From Eubacterium sp. (GTDB lineage Bacteria > Bacillota > Clostridia > Lachnospirales > Lachnospiraceae): a stretch of DNA of 64,000 nucleotides. The notes beneath the pieces were generated by a model. That model did not search any database. It had not been told where the DNA came from and worked only from the letters and a program-made list of their open reading frames with translations. The stretch is taken from assembly GCA_017430325.1 (NCBI GenBank), contig JAFRNE010000007.1, positions 186,001-250,000 of the forward strand, read 5' to 3'. This document shows positions 34,548 to 45,279 of this stretch, piece after piece (the first letter of the stretch is position 1; every line of letters starts with the position of its first letter). The position numbers and the translations under genes are program-made.

Positions 34548-34925
34548 CTATTCTGCAGTTTCCTCTGTAGATTCAGAAGGAACAAGCAGTCCAAGCTCTG
34601 CATTGAGATACTCTGTAACATCATCCGGATCAAGTCCGTGAACAATACATGCCTCAGCAAGTGATTCCATTTCCGCAGCGAAGCAGGTTATACAACCCAT
34701 TCCTATACTCATTAATATAACTGAGCTCTGTGGATGGAGACTGAGGATATATTTGATATTCATATCCTTTGTTACAGGCTTTTTAGCAGCCTCAGCGAGA
34801 TCTTGGGCACTTGCTGCTGCATCTGCAGCTTCAGCAACAGATTCTTCAGCCTTAGCATCATTAACTGCATCAGCCGCTGTCTCTTCTTTATTTATCTCAA
34901 CATCATTTAATAATTCGTTATCCAC
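34548..34925 (-). CDS. DUF1858 domain protein with Ala/Glu-rich N-terminal extension (GTG start)
   Basis: 125 residues. The C-terminal part (about 52-116) is DUF1858: ITKD-like start (VTKDMNIKYILSLHPQ), GMGCITCFAAEMESLAEAC and HGLDPDDVTEYLNAEL. The CxxC could bind metal or a cofactor, as in hybrid-cluster-linked relatives. The first ~50 residues are low-complexity Ala/Glu, not typical of the family, which is usually ~70 residues. The GTG start follows GAGGT by six bases. Confidence 0.85.
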   Translation of the reverse strand: MDNELLNDVEINKEETAADAVNDAKAEESVAEAADAAASAQDLAEAAKKPVTKDMNIKYILSLHPQSSVILMSIGMGCITCFAAEMESLAEACIVHGLDPDDVTEYLNAELGLLVPSESTEETAE

Positions 34926-34961
34926 TTTGTCACCTCATCATAAACTTCTGATTTCCACACC

Positions 34962-34990
34962 ATACTAATACGATATTTCAGATAATTCAA
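34962..34990 (-). promoter_or_regulatory. putative promoter of the DUF1858 gene
   Basis: TTGAAT (34985-34990) and TAGTAT (34962-34967), 17-base spacing, minus strand. The match is moderate. Confidence 0.45.
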
Positions 34991-35046
34991 GCGGAAAACG
35001 AGTTTTTGATATATTTATATGCTATAAGTATGTCTTCAGCGGCTGA

Positions 35047-36974
<1,928 letters not shown>

Positions 36975-37001
36975 ATTATCATTCCTCCTGATTTCTATTT
37001 T

Positions 37002-37028
37002 TTAGCACTCACTACACTTGAGTGCTAA
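37002..37028. promoter_or_regulatory. CIRCE element (HrcA operator) of groES-groEL
   Basis: Perfect consensus TTAGCACTC, nine-base spacer, GAGTGCTAA, just downstream of the promoter. HrcA repression of the operon is established for this element; hrcA itself is outside the window. Confidence 0.97.
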
Positions 37029-37038
37029 CACAATTATC

Positions 37039-37066
37039 ATTATAGCAATTATTATATAAAAATCAA
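37039..37066 (-). promoter_or_regulatory. sigma-A promoter of groES-groEL
   Basis: TTGATT (37061-37066), 16-base spacer, TATAAT (37039-37044) on the minus strand, ending 10 bases before the CIRCE element. Confidence 0.8.
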
Positions 37067-37105
37067 CCCTAAATATAATAATTATTGGTGAAATAATCGT
37101 GAACT

Positions 37106-38035
37106 TTATTTGAGCTTGTTTTTACCGTAAATAAAGAGATACTGCTGTGCGTAGCCGGCGTATTTTCCGAAGCGTTCGGTGGCAAAGGCTTCAATCTTAT
37201 CCTTCGGAGTATCCGCGTGAAAATATATATCTTCCATGATACGTTTCATCCAGACATCCACAGGAAAAGCTTCTCTTCTACCAAGACCGAAAAGAAGAAC
37301 GCAGTTTGCAACCTTTTCGCCGACTCCCTTTATCTTCATAAGAAGCTGTCTTGCCTCATCGGTCGAAAGTCCCATGAAGCTGTCTTCGGTTATCTCGCCG
37401 TATACTGTACGCCTTACAGCATCCATGATATACGGCGCCCTGAAGCCCGCCTTACAGGCCCTGATATCATCCTCAGTTAACTTACTGAATTCCTCGAGGG
37501 TAGGAAAGCAATATGATGTCATAATTATATTGTCCTGGTTTACAACCTTCAGCTTACGCAGCCTGGCAACATCACTATCAATCTTCTTTCCCGCCATCTC
37601 CGACAGTTGTCTTACAACAGCCTTGATCTGGGGTATCTGCTTATTCTGAGATATGATAAAAGAAATAAGCGTTTCAAAATACTCCTGATTAAGCAGCCTT
37701 ATGCCCGGATTCTCTTTTATAACCTCTTCAAGCTCCGGACATGCTTCTATGATGCTTTTCTTTATCTCACCATAATCAGTATCAACATCAAAATAATTAC
37801 TCCAGAAAGCCTCATAATCCTCCATAGAGGTATCATATAAGGTCAGATCACTATTTCTCTGAGAAGCAAAAAGTACCCTGCCGCCGGCAATAATCTTATA
37901 CGCACAAAAAGAATTGTCAGTGCAATCATCCGTCCTGACGAAATTGAAGCACTGACCGCATTCCAAACTTTCTTTAAGATCAAAATTTGCAAAATCGGCA
38001 AGGACAATGTCCTTGCCGTTATTGATAATTCTCAT
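37106..38035 (-). CDS. 8-oxoguanine DNA glycosylase / AP lyase (OGG1-like)
   Basis: 309 residues. The N-terminal OGG domain begins FDLKESLECGQCFNF. The HhH-GPD domain carries ISFIISQNKQIPQIK, the helix-hairpin-helix with catalytic lysine in KIKGVGEKVANCVLLF and the catalytic aspartate in FPVDVWMKR. The lysine indicates a bifunctional glycosylase/AP lyase that removes 8-oxoG. This is the clostridial OGG type. The ribosome site before the ATG is weak (GGG, eight bases). It is downstream of a papain-like gene and upstream of the gro promoter. Confidence 0.9.
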   Translation of the reverse strand: MRIINNGKDIVLADFANFDLKESLECGQCFNFVRTDDCTDNSFCAYKIIAGGRVLFASQRNSDLTLYDTSMEDYEAFWSNYFDVDTDYGEIKKSIIEACPELEEVIKENPGIRLLNQEYFETLISFIISQNKQIPQIKAVVRQLSEMAGKKIDSDVARLRKLKVVNQDNIIMTSYCFPTLEEFSKLTEDDIRACKAGFRAPYIMDAVRRTVYGEITEDSFMGLSTDEARQLLMKIKGVGEKVANCVLLFGLGRREAFPVDVWMKRIMEDIYFHADTPKDKIEAFATERFGKYAGYAQQYLFIYGKNKLK

Positions 38036-38072
38036 TTGTTTTACCCATATGTGCTATAAAGGCATAGTAAAC

Positions 38073-38657
38073 TTATCGAACCATAACCTCATTACCGCTC
38101 AGATAATCTCTGTAGGAATGAAGCTCACCCTCGAAGGTCTTTTCAAGCTTATCACAGTTCCTGAAATCATCCGGGATAACCTTTGATGGTTTCTTATCAA
38201 ACAGGTCAACTCCACCCATCTGAAGAACCTTATCTACAAACTGTGAACAGAAATATTTGTATTTTCTCTCAAAACCAAGATGGAAATAAATAGAAAGTAC
38301 ACCGAGATAATTATACTTGTATTTCTCCCTATCAGCCTTAAATATGTCTATAGCCTGCTTGATATCCTCATACTGCTCATCAGTAACCTTCAGACGAAGC
38401 ACCTGACATTTTGTCTTGATATCACGTCCGAATATACCTGAATTGATATCCTCATCGATGAAACCACAGTTGAATGGATTCCTTATACCTTTACGCGCAA
38501 AGCTGTACAACTCATACAGACTCTCATCGAGAGCTATAGAAACGTGAACATACGGCATCCTCTTGAAGAAATGGATCACCCTTGAAGGAACCGTTTTTGT
38601 TTTTGTAAGTAAAATATAAACATTCTTTTTCTGTTTTTTATTTTTCTTCTTACTCAT
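38073..38657 (-). CDS. permuted papain-like (YiiX/NlpC-type) protein, putative
   Basis: 194 residues. After a very basic N-terminus (SKKKNKKQKK) come VYILLTKTKT, a histidine motif YVHVSIALD and, near residue 135, FCSQFV. This His-then-Cys order is that of the permuted NlpC/P60 (YiiX/YycO-like) superfamily of amidases or peptidases. No signal peptide is seen, so it is probably cytoplasmic. The substrate is unknown. The start lacks a good ribosome site; AAAGGG is 17 bases upstream. The 210 AT-rich bases upstream show no clear terminator or promoter. Confidence 0.7.
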   Translation of the reverse strand: MSKKKNKKQKKNVYILLTKTKTVPSRVIHFFKRMPYVHVSIALDESLYELYSFARKGIRNPFNCGFIDEDINSGIFGRDIKTKCQVLRLKVTDEQYEDIKQAIDIFKADREKYKYNYLGVLSIYFHLGFERKYKYFCSQFVDKVLQMGGVDLFDKKPSKVIPDDFRNCDKLEKTFEGELHSYRDYLSGNEVMVR

Positions 38658-38868
38658 ATTTTTTTCTTTGATAACCCTTTAGTGCATCTACGTTACATTA
38701 TAAAACTACCCCACCCCGCGGATAATACTGATATTTGAACATCATCAGCACGAAAAATCCGACATATAAACACTTTATAATATAACCAATTCACTAACAA
38801 AGTTAAATATAATACAAAGAACCACGAAAAATCAATAGTTATTTTATTATAAAAAACTCTGTTAAATA

Positions 38869-40533
38869 TTACTGCGCCGGCTTATAGCTGCTCTTGAGAG
38901 AAACTATCCTGTTAAATACAGGCGCGCCCGGAGCTGAATCCTTGCTGTCCACACAGAAGTAACCATTTCTGATGAACTGGAAGCTCTCGCCAGGAACTGC
39001 ATCCTTAAGTGAAGCTTCAAGCTTGGCATTCTCGATCACAGTAAGAGAATCCGGATTAAAGTTTATTGAGCCATCCTCGTTGAGTTTACCCTTCTCCTCA
39101 TCAACAAGGTTCTCATAAAGTCTTACTGTACAGTTAGCTGCGTCAGCTGCATTTACCCAGTGAATGGTTCCCTTAACCTTTCTCTCGGTAAAGTTGTTGC
39201 CTGATCTTGTTGCAGGATCATATGTACAGTGAATAACTGTTATATTTCCATCCTCATCCTTCTCGAAGCCTGTACACTTAACAAAGTATGCACTCTTGAG
39301 ACGAACCTCATTACCCGGGAAGAGTCTGAAATACTTCTTAGGAGGCTCCTCCATAAAGTCTTCTCTTTCGATATAAAGCTCTCTTGAGAAGGTGATCTTT
39401 CTTGTACCTGCTTCTGGATCATCAGGATTGTCCTCGATATCGAACTCCTCTGTCTGTCCTTCCGGATAATTATCTATAACAAGCTTAACAGGATCAAGTA
39501 CGGCCATCATACGCTTAGCCTTAGGCTTAAGATCCTCTCTTATAACATATTCAAGCATTGCATAATCAACTGATGCCTGGCTCTTACTTACACCGATAAG
39601 CTCCATAAACTTCTTAAGTGCTTCAGGAGTAAAGCCGCGGCGTCTGAGTGATGCAATGGTTACAAGTCTCGGATCATCCCAGCCGTCAACTGTACCATCC
39701 TCAACAAGTGCCTTTATATATCTCTTACCTGTGATAACATTTGTAAGATAAAGCTTTGCAAACTCGATCTGCTTTGGTGGATTCTCATACTCAAGCTCTG
39801 AAACAACCCAGTCGTAAAGAGGTCTGTGATCCTCAAACTCAAGTGTACAGATTGAATGAGTAACGCCCTCGATAGCATCCTCAATAGGATGAGCGAAGTC
39901 ATACATCGGATAGATGCACCACTTATCGCCTGTATTATGATGTGTCATCCTTGCAATACGATAGATAACAGGATCACGCATATTGATATTAGGAGAACTC
40001 ATATCTATCTTTGCACGAAGAACCTTCGAACCATCAGGGAACTCACCATTCTTCATAGCTTCAAAGAGAGCAAGGTTCTCCTCGATGCTTCTGTCCCTGT
40101 ATGGACTGTTCTTACCAGGCTCGGTAAGTGTTCCTCTGTATTCTCTTATCTCATCAGCCGAAAGATCACAGACATAAGCCTTGCCTTTCTTGATAAGCTT
40201 AACAGCAGCTTCATACATCTGGTCGAAATAATTTGATGCAAAGAATACTTCACCTCTGAAATCAGCTCCAAGCCACTCTACATCCTTAACGATGGAATCA
40301 ACGAACTCAGTCTTCTCCTTTGTAGGATTGGTATCGTCGAATCTCAGGTTGAACTGACCGTTATACTCCTTAGCAAGTCCATAATTGAGAAGTATGGACT
40401 TTGCGTGACCGATATGCAGATAACCGTTTGGTTCAGGCGGGAATCTCGTAACGATCTTCACGTATTTCCCTTCTGCAAGATCCTTATCTATGATCTGCTC
40501 TATAAAATTCTTAGAAACTACTGCTTCTTCCAT
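38869..40533 (-). CDS. glnS: glutaminyl-tRNA synthetase
   Basis: Charges tRNA-Gln directly. 554 residues: class I signature [23 protein letters not shown] motif ([12 protein letters not shown]), [23 protein letters not shown] and a C-terminal anticodon-binding barrel ([27 protein letters not shown]). The KMSKS loop, VMSKR in E. coli, reads [10 protein letters not shown] here; this appears to be a clade variant rather than damage. GGAGG lies five bases before the ATG. Confidence 0.96.
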   Translation of the reverse strand: MEEAVVSKNFIEQIIDKDLAEGKYVKIVTRFPPEPNGYLHIGHAKSILLNYGLAKEYNGQFNLRFDDTNPTKEKTEFVDSIVKDVEWLGADFRGEVFFASNYFDQMYEAAVKLIKKGKAYVCDLSADEIREYRGTLTEPGKNSPYRDRSIEENLALFEAMKNGEFPDGSKVLRAKIDMSSPNINMRDPVIYRIARMTHHNTGDKWCIYPMYDFAHPIEDAIEGVTHSICTLEFEDHRPLYDWVVSELEYENPPKQIEFAKLYLTNVITGKRYIKALVEDGTVDGWDDPRLVTIASLRRRGFTPEALKKFMELIGVSKSQASVDYAMLEYVIREDLKPKAKRMMAVLDPVKLVIDNYPEGQTEEFDIEDNPDDPEAGTRKITFSRELYIEREDFMEEPPKKYFRLFPGNEVRLKSAYFVKCTGFEKDEDGNITVIHCTYDPATRSGNNFTERKVKGTIHWVNAADAANCTVRLYENLVDEEKGKLNEDGSINFNPDSLTVIENAKLEASLKDAVPGESFQFIRNGYFCVDSKDSAPGAPVFNRIVSLKSSYKPAQ

Positions 40534-40551
40534 TATATCCTCCGAAAAATA

Positions 40552-43158
40552 TTATTTATCAAATCCTGACGGAAATACTATATCATCATCTGAAGCGTTC
40601 TGTACAGGTTCTTCTACAGATTCCTCGACAGTTTTTCTGATATTTGCAAATGCGGCTGCTGCAGCACTTACTGTAGGATCAGCCTTTACAGCATTAATCT
40701 GAGTACTGTTTTCAAACTGTGATTTAGTAAGCACATCAGAGATATCTGTTGTAGCCTGCTCTGCAGCACTTGCTATCTCATTATATTTATCTTCTTCGAT
40801 TACGTCAAATGCAGAATCAATTCCGAAAGGTCTTGTCTTCATTGCAGCTTCTCTGCTTGACTCCTCGGTAACAGGTGGAACATAAACGCCGCTGTTATTG
40901 TCGATAGCATCCTCAAGCTGTATTCCGATAGTATCATTGCTAACCTTCTTAGATGCTCCGCCAAGCATTACGCCTGATGCAGTAACCTCAGAAGCCTCGA
41001 TAACGTCAGAGATTTCGATCTTTCCTGTAACACCGCCATCGTATTTCTTAAATCTTGCAGGAGAACCTGAAGTATAATCTGTTGCGGCTGATTTTACAAT
41101 ATTTTCTTCTACATATACAGGAGATGATTCCTGAACGTAGGATGTTTTTGCCGGCTGTGCATATGACTGAGCCGGCTGCTCATAGGTCTGCTGTACAGGA
41201 GCCTCTTCAGCATAATCAGAAGCTGCATCGTCATCATAAACCTCTGCACCATCTTCGGCATATTCCTCTGCACCTGCTTCAGCTGTCTCTTCCGAATACT
41301 CGGCTACAGCTTCATCCATTTCCTGATCATAATAATCCTCTGAAGCGGCCTCCTGAGAAGCATCTGCAGTTTCATCATAATACTCTTCTGCAGCCTTATC
41401 ATCAACTGACTGTACATCAGCAGCCACATCATCAACCTGTTCTTCAGAATACGCTTCATCCGATGAATATTCTTCAGCTGCATATTCCTCTGCAGCAGCT
41501 GTTTCGTCAACTGCCTGAGTTTCATCATAAACTCTTTCAGGATTTTCGAAGAAATCATCTGTATTCTCGTATTCTTCTACATTGTCTTCATCATACTCAA
41601 GATCAACATTAGCTGTCTTCTTGATCTTCTTCTTATCAAGCTTACGCGAAACATTTCCGAGACGGATAACAAGGATGATCGTTGCTATACAGAGAAGTAT
41701 GAACATAGCTGTCATACCGATAAGCATGATCTTAAGGTTCTTCTTTGAGAAGAAGCCCTTATCCTCAACCTTCTTTGTATTGTCTATAACAATTGTATTT
41801 ACCTTTTCTGTTGTTGCCTCTGTAACCACTTCAGTTGTTGGTTCCGGGTCAGGAACCAGCTTCGTATATCTCATGAAGCTCTTTGTTTTCGCATCATAGA
41901 GATAATAATTATCATCACCATTTACTTCATAGCCGTATACGAGGTAAATATCCTTGTCAAGATCGGACACGTATGCTCTGACCGTATCATCACCTATCTT
42001 AAGCTGAGTTTCTTTAAATGCATCCAACATGAATGAAGATGTCATAGGATAATCAACGATCATTATTCTCTGCTTCTCAGAAGTATACTCCTGATACTTC
42101 TTAAGATAATTCTCTTTTTCCTCAATATAATACCAGGTCTCCGGTGTATCATCCTCACCCTCAGCTGTTTCCTGCGCTCTGAGGCAGATAACCTTGATCT
42201 TCTTATTCGGAGACTGGTATGCCTTAACAACCCACTTGTCATACTTAGCTGTTGTCTCTGTAAAGCCTTCGGGTGGATCGATTGAGATGTCATCAATAAC
42301 ATCGTATTTCTTACCATCGATAGTTGCCACAGGATCACCGAGATCCTCACCAACCTGAATCGTTATAACGTAAGTCTTATATGCGCCATTCTCGGCTGTT
42401 ACTGTAATCTTTGCTGTATTTGCGCCCTTCTCGAGGTCCTCGTTACCGCTGATGTAAACCTGTGCCTTCTCATCCTCTGCAACAGCAGAGATGTTAACCT
42501 TCTTCACAGTCTCCTCAACCTGGAGCTTATACTCTGTAACTGATGGTGAGAATTCCGGCTCAAGCTTTCCCGGATCAACAGAAAGACTCAGAAGGTTATT
42601 GTTATCAGAAAGGTCTGACTTTGTAGTGGCTTCTGTTGTTGTCTCACTTGTTGTTTCTGAAGTTGCCTCAGTTGTCTTCTCTGTTGTTGCTTCAGTTGTT
42701 GCTTCAGTTGTTGCTTCTGTGGTGGTTGCTGAAGGATCGATGATGGTGATTGGTGCACTTGCCCCTTCAACATCAAGCTCCTCAAGATTCATATTGTACC
42801 CTGATCCTGAAGCACCAACCCAGGCTTCACCGGCGGCAATAGCTCTAAATGTTATTGTTGTGCTGTCATATGTACCCTTTAAACTCATATGAGTGCCGCT
42901 TCCAAATGAGCTTGAAACAAACTCAAGAAGTCCGCTGTCATAGCTAAGATCGGCATCGCAGGCGAATTCCTCATCACTGCTCGCACTTACGGTTACACTT
43001 ACTGTGTCGCCGACATTTACAGTACCCGATGATAAAGATATCGTTAAATAAACCGGAACTGCCGCATGCGACATTCTCGTACAGTTTGCCATCACCATAG
43101 CAAACATAAATGCAAAAGATATTATAAGTGAAAAGATTCTTTTAGTTCTGTTCTTCAT
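40552..43158 (-). CDS. membrane-anchored surface protein with cohesin-like domain and acidic cytoplasmic tail
   Basis: 868 residues. Signal peptide (about 1-33); cohesin-like domain (about 35-140; SSGTVNVGDTVSVTVSAS, ADLSYDSGLLEFVSSSF); Thr/Glu/Ala linker of TTEAT repeats (145-180); cadherin-like beta-sandwich (about 188-270; LLSLSVDPGKLEPEFSP, AENGAYKTYVITI); an unassigned region (about 290-432); one transmembrane helix (about 475-499); then ~370 cytoplasmic residues. The tail is very rich in Glu, Asp, Tyr and Ala up to about 680 (repeated EEY). The topology is N-out, C-in. The next gene upstream encodes a glucosaminidase with a dockerin, the expected cohesin partner. Domain calls are by eye; the pairing is inferred. 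Confidence 0.82.
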   Translation of the reverse strand: MKNRTKRIFSLIISFAFMFAMVMANCTRMSHAAVPVYLTISLSSGTVNVGDTVSVTVSASSDEEFACDADLSYDSGLLEFVSSSFGSGTHMSLKGTYDSTTITFRAIAAGEAWVGASGSGYNMNLEELDVEGASAPITIIDPSATTTEATTEATTEATTEKTTEATSETTSETTTEATTKSDLSDNNNLLSLSVDPGKLEPEFSPSVTEYKLQVEETVKKVNISAVAEDEKAQVYISGNEDLEKGANTAKITVTAENGAYKTYVITIQVGEDLGDPVATIDGKKYDVIDDISIDPPEGFTETTAKYDKWVVKAYQSPNKKIKVICLRAQETAEGEDDTPETWYYIEEKENYLKKYQEYTSEKQRIMIVDYPMTSSFMLDAFKETQLKIGDDTVRAYVSDLDKDIYLVYGYEVNGDDNYYLYDAKTKSFMRYTKLVPDPEPTTEVVTEATTEKVNTIVIDNTKKVEDKGFFSKKNLKIMLIGMTAMFILLCIATIILVIRLGNVSRKLDKKKIKKTANVDLEYDEDNVEEYENTDDFFENPERVYDETQAVDETAAAEEYAAEEYSSDEAYSEEQVDDVAADVQSVDDKAAEEYYDETADASQEAASEDYYDQEMDEAVAEYSEETAEAGAEEYAEDGAEVYDDDAASDYAEEAPVQQTYEQPAQSYAQPAKTSYVQESSPVYVEENIVKSAATDYTSGSPARFKKYDGGVTGKIEISDVIEASEVTASGVMLGGASKKVSNDTIGIQLEDAIDNNSGVYVPPVTEESSREAAMKTRPFGIDSAFDVIEEDKYNEIASAAEQATTDISDVLTKSQFENSTQINAVKADPTVSAAAAAFANIRKTVEESVEEPVQNASDDDIVFPSGFDK
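41119..41601 (-). repeat. acidic EEY/YDE-rich low-complexity tail
   Basis: Codons 520-680 encode a degenerate run of EEY, EYS, YDE and DYY motifs separated by Ala/Asp/Glu. It follows the transmembrane helix and a short basic stretch (KLDKKKIKK), so it should be cytoplasmic. Confidence 0.75.
42619..42726 (-). repeat. TTEAT tandem repeat linker
   Basis: About seven degenerate Thr-Thr-Glu-Ala-Thr units (codons 145-180) join the cohesin-like and cadherin-like domains. Such Thr-rich linkers are usual between extracellular modules. The DNA repeat may vary in length between strains. Confidence 0.8.
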
Positions 43159-43182
43159 TATGAGACCCCTTTATTTGTTATT

Positions 43183-44865
43183 CTAATTCCATTCAATCTT
43201 CTCAAGACCGACAATATGCCTTTGTATAAATATAATATCAAGTGCATTTACCTTGTCGTCGCCGTTAATATCAGCGAGAGCCTTGCTTTCGTCCGTAAGC
43301 TTGTCGAGACCGACTATAAGCCTCTGGACATATATGATATCAAGGGCATTTATCTTATCGTCACCGTTAAGATCTCCCCTGTGAACGTTATTTGTTGAAG
43401 GTGCTTCCGTAGTATTTTCGGTGCTTTCGGTGTTTTGTCCTTCCTTAACATTATTATCTCTTTTTACAGTCAGATAATATTTTCTGACCGAACCATTCTC
43501 GGCAGTAACAACAATCTCCAACTTATTTTCGCCATCCTTGAGCGAAATATCGCCCGTTCCGGATACATCTGCATTTGAATTAACGCGCTCAGCAGAAACC
43601 GTGATGGTCTTGGTACTGTCCGGTACCGCTACCGTGTACTCTGTCTCGTCTCCGGAGAACTTTGATGAAAACTTGTAGCCATTAACTGAAAGTGAACTCA
43701 ACCAGTTATTCGGACTTCCGCTGTCTGCAGGCTTTGAAACAGCTTCAGACGGCATATCTGTATATACCGGAATCTCAAATACAAAGGATGAATCGATCAG
43801 CTTCTTACTGACATAAGCATCATATTCAAGACTTGACTCTGTAGCCGGAGCCTGAATATTACTCATATACTGGTTATAGTAAAGATTATCTCTGTTTGTT
43901 ACGTTGAACTTTTGAGTGTAGATCGTATTTTGTCCTTCGCTGATGAAATCCTCTGAAAGGTACTGCGCACCACCCATTATCGACTTGTAAACCGAATTCC
44001 ATGGTCTGCCGTAGGAACCTGAACCCGCTGCATATCTGAGTCCGTTAAGAACCGCATCGCCCACAGCCGAGTCAAAAGCGCCAATATTGAAATAATTGTA
44101 AATACCATCATAAGATGTTGAATTACCCAGCGATGCAACACCTGCCGAGCTGCCCATCTCAAGTCTGATTCTTGAAGCAAGATGATATGCACTGATTCCA
44201 TAGGCCTCAGCAGCCTCAAGGATTATCTGTGAATATTTCTTATCATCACCAGGCTGTGCTTTTCTCTTGCTTGCCTTCTCTTCACCAAATACGTCCTTAA
44301 ACAGCTGCGCCGGAGTTGTATTATACATGAAGGAATCTTCAAGGATAGCCTCAATACCGTTTATATTCTGATAGCCCTTCTGATAATCCAGTGTCTCGAA
44401 GGCAAAAACATATTCCTCATAGAGATAAGTTCTTGGATCCATATAATATGCAAGTATCTCATCAGAAGCCGCATACCATACCGAACCGTCATATGGTGAA
44501 TATGAATCAATGAACCAGTTATAACCAACTACAGTTGAACGCCAATTATAATGTGGTGAATAATATGATCCATATATCAGATTATTGACTCTGCCCGGTA
44601 TATTTTTCTCGCCCTCTATTACTTCGCTCCAGGACAAGCCTGTCTTCTTAGCCTTAAATATCCATTGAGGATGAAGCGCATGAAGATCACGCAGATAGGG
44701 CTTATAGCTTTCAGGAAAGCCCTCCTTCTTCATCTGCTCCTCAAATTTGCTGTCCGCAGCATAAACATTTCTGTTCATCTTGAAAATAGGAATATTAAAG
44801 GACAGGCACGCTATACACATGACTGTCAGGATTGCTATGAACTTATTTAATCGTTTATTTTTCAT
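43183..44865 (-). CDS. secreted N-acetylglucosaminidase with C-terminal dockerin
   Basis: 560 residues. Signal peptide (about 1-36, ending VYAAD); an N-terminal region (LRDLHALHPQWIFKAKKTGLSW) typical of Lachnospiraceae wall hydrolases; a glucosaminidase (LytG/GH73-like) domain (about 205-345) with candidate catalytic glutamate in ASRIRLEMGSS; a cadherin-like beta-sandwich (about 387-470); and a type I dockerin (about 496-558) with two calcium loops, DLNGDDKINALD and DINGDDKVNALD. It should cut peptidoglycan glycan strands and be held on the surface by a cohesin. The neighbouring gene, 24 bases downstream, supplies a candidate. Confidence 0.9.
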   Translation of the reverse strand: MKNKRLNKFIAILTVMCIACLSFNIPIFKMNRNVYAADSKFEEQMKKEGFPESYKPYLRDLHALHPQWIFKAKKTGLSWSEVIEGEKNIPGRVNNLIYGSYYSPHYNWRSTVVGYNWFIDSYSPYDGSVWYAASDEILAYYMDPRTYLYEEYVFAFETLDYQKGYQNINGIEAILEDSFMYNTTPAQLFKDVFGEEKASKRKAQPGDDKKYSQIILEAAEAYGISAYHLASRIRLEMGSSAGVASLGNSTSYDGIYNYFNIGAFDSAVGDAVLNGLRYAAGSGSYGRPWNSVYKSIMGGAQYLSEDFISEGQNTIYTQKFNVTNRDNLYYNQYMSNIQAPATESSLEYDAYVSKKLIDSSFVFEIPVYTDMPSEAVSKPADSGSPNNWLSSLSVNGYKFSSKFSGDETEYTVAVPDSTKTITVSAERVNSNADVSGTGDISLKDGENKLEIVVTAENGSVRKYYLTVKRDNNVKEGQNTESTENTTEAPSTNNVHRGDLNGDDKINALDIIYVQRLIVGLDKLTDESKALADINGDDKVNALDIIFIQRHIVGLEKIEWN

Positions 44866-44899
44866 CAGAATTCACCCATTTAAGCCCATAATCGGAGAT

Positions 44900-44928
44900 A
44901 TTATAGCACATACTTTTTTATAACTCAA
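44900..44928 (-). promoter_or_regulatory. sigma-A promoter of the glucosaminidase/cohesin-like operon
   Basis: TTGAGT (44923-44928), 17-base spacer, TATAAT (44900-44905) on the minus strand. The remaining ~190 bases up to the tRNA terminator are AT-rich, and nothing else was recognised in them. Confidence 0.82.
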
Positions 44929-45123
44929 TGCCAGAACCGCATAATTATTACGAATTTCCGCAAAATATAGGAGTTTTCACAAATCAGTTCATCAAGATAA
45001 TGCGTTTTTCATACATTACTATAATTAGATTATGTAACCCTACATTATCAGTATATCATAAATATCTTATTATAATTCTAAAGAAATCCTTAAAAAATCA
45101 CGCAAATCAGCCATTTCTGAGCG

Positions 45124-45151
45124 TAAAAAAAGCGGTACCTTACGTACCGCT
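45124..45151 (-). terminator. terminator after tRNA-Thr
   Basis: Eight-base perfect stem AGCGGTAC/GTACCGCT (45131-45138 with 45144-45151), five-base loop and a run of seven U on the minus strand. Confidence 0.92.
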
Positions 45152-45158
45152 CTGTATA

Positions 45159-45231
45159 AGCTATTAACGGGAATCGAACCCGTGACCTCAACATTACCGA
45201 TGTTGCGCTCTACCGACTGAGCTATAATAGC
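45159..45231 (-). tRNA. tRNA-Thr (anticodon GGU)
   Basis: A full cloverleaf is visible: acceptor GCTATTA/TAATAGC, D arm GCTC..GAGC with AGTCGGTA loop, anticodon stem CAACA/TGTTG with loop TCGGTAA (anticodon GGT), and T arm ACGGG-TTCGAAT-CCCGT. The discriminator is U, and CCA is not encoded. It lies downstream of sigH, with its own promoter and terminator. Confidence 0.96.
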
Positions 45232-45246
45232 AAAACTGACTTTTAG

Positions 45247-45275
45247 ATAATAATAAAAATATACATATTTGTCAA
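45247..45275 (-). promoter_or_regulatory. promoter of tRNA-Thr
   Basis: TTGACA (45270-45275), 17-base spacer, TATTAT (45247-45252) on the minus strand, 16 bases before the tRNA 5' end. Confidence 0.75.
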
Positions 45276-45279
45276 TCAT

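Noticed and set aside
38869..40533. Damaged glutaminyl-tRNA synthetase because KMSKS is not recognisable
   Set aside because: The TGKRYIK variant sits at the right place and the rest of the enzyme is intact; I judge it a clade variant rather than a mutation.
41055..41612. Plus-strand open frame of 185 codons
   Set aside because: It is the antisense of the acidic repeat tail of the cohesin-like protein; its His/Leu/Pro-rich product is a by-product of the repeated codons, with no ribosome site.
42588..42785. Short DNA repeats that could suggest a CRISPR-like or satellite array
   Set aside because: They are codon-level repeats of the TTEAT linker, without spacers, within an intact coding frame.
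40552..44865. Cellulosome gene cluster
   Set aside because: One cohesin-like domain and one dockerin on a wall hydrolase, with no cellulases or scaffoldin repeats; the only GH5 nearby (26024-27058) is cytoplasmic and has no dockerin.
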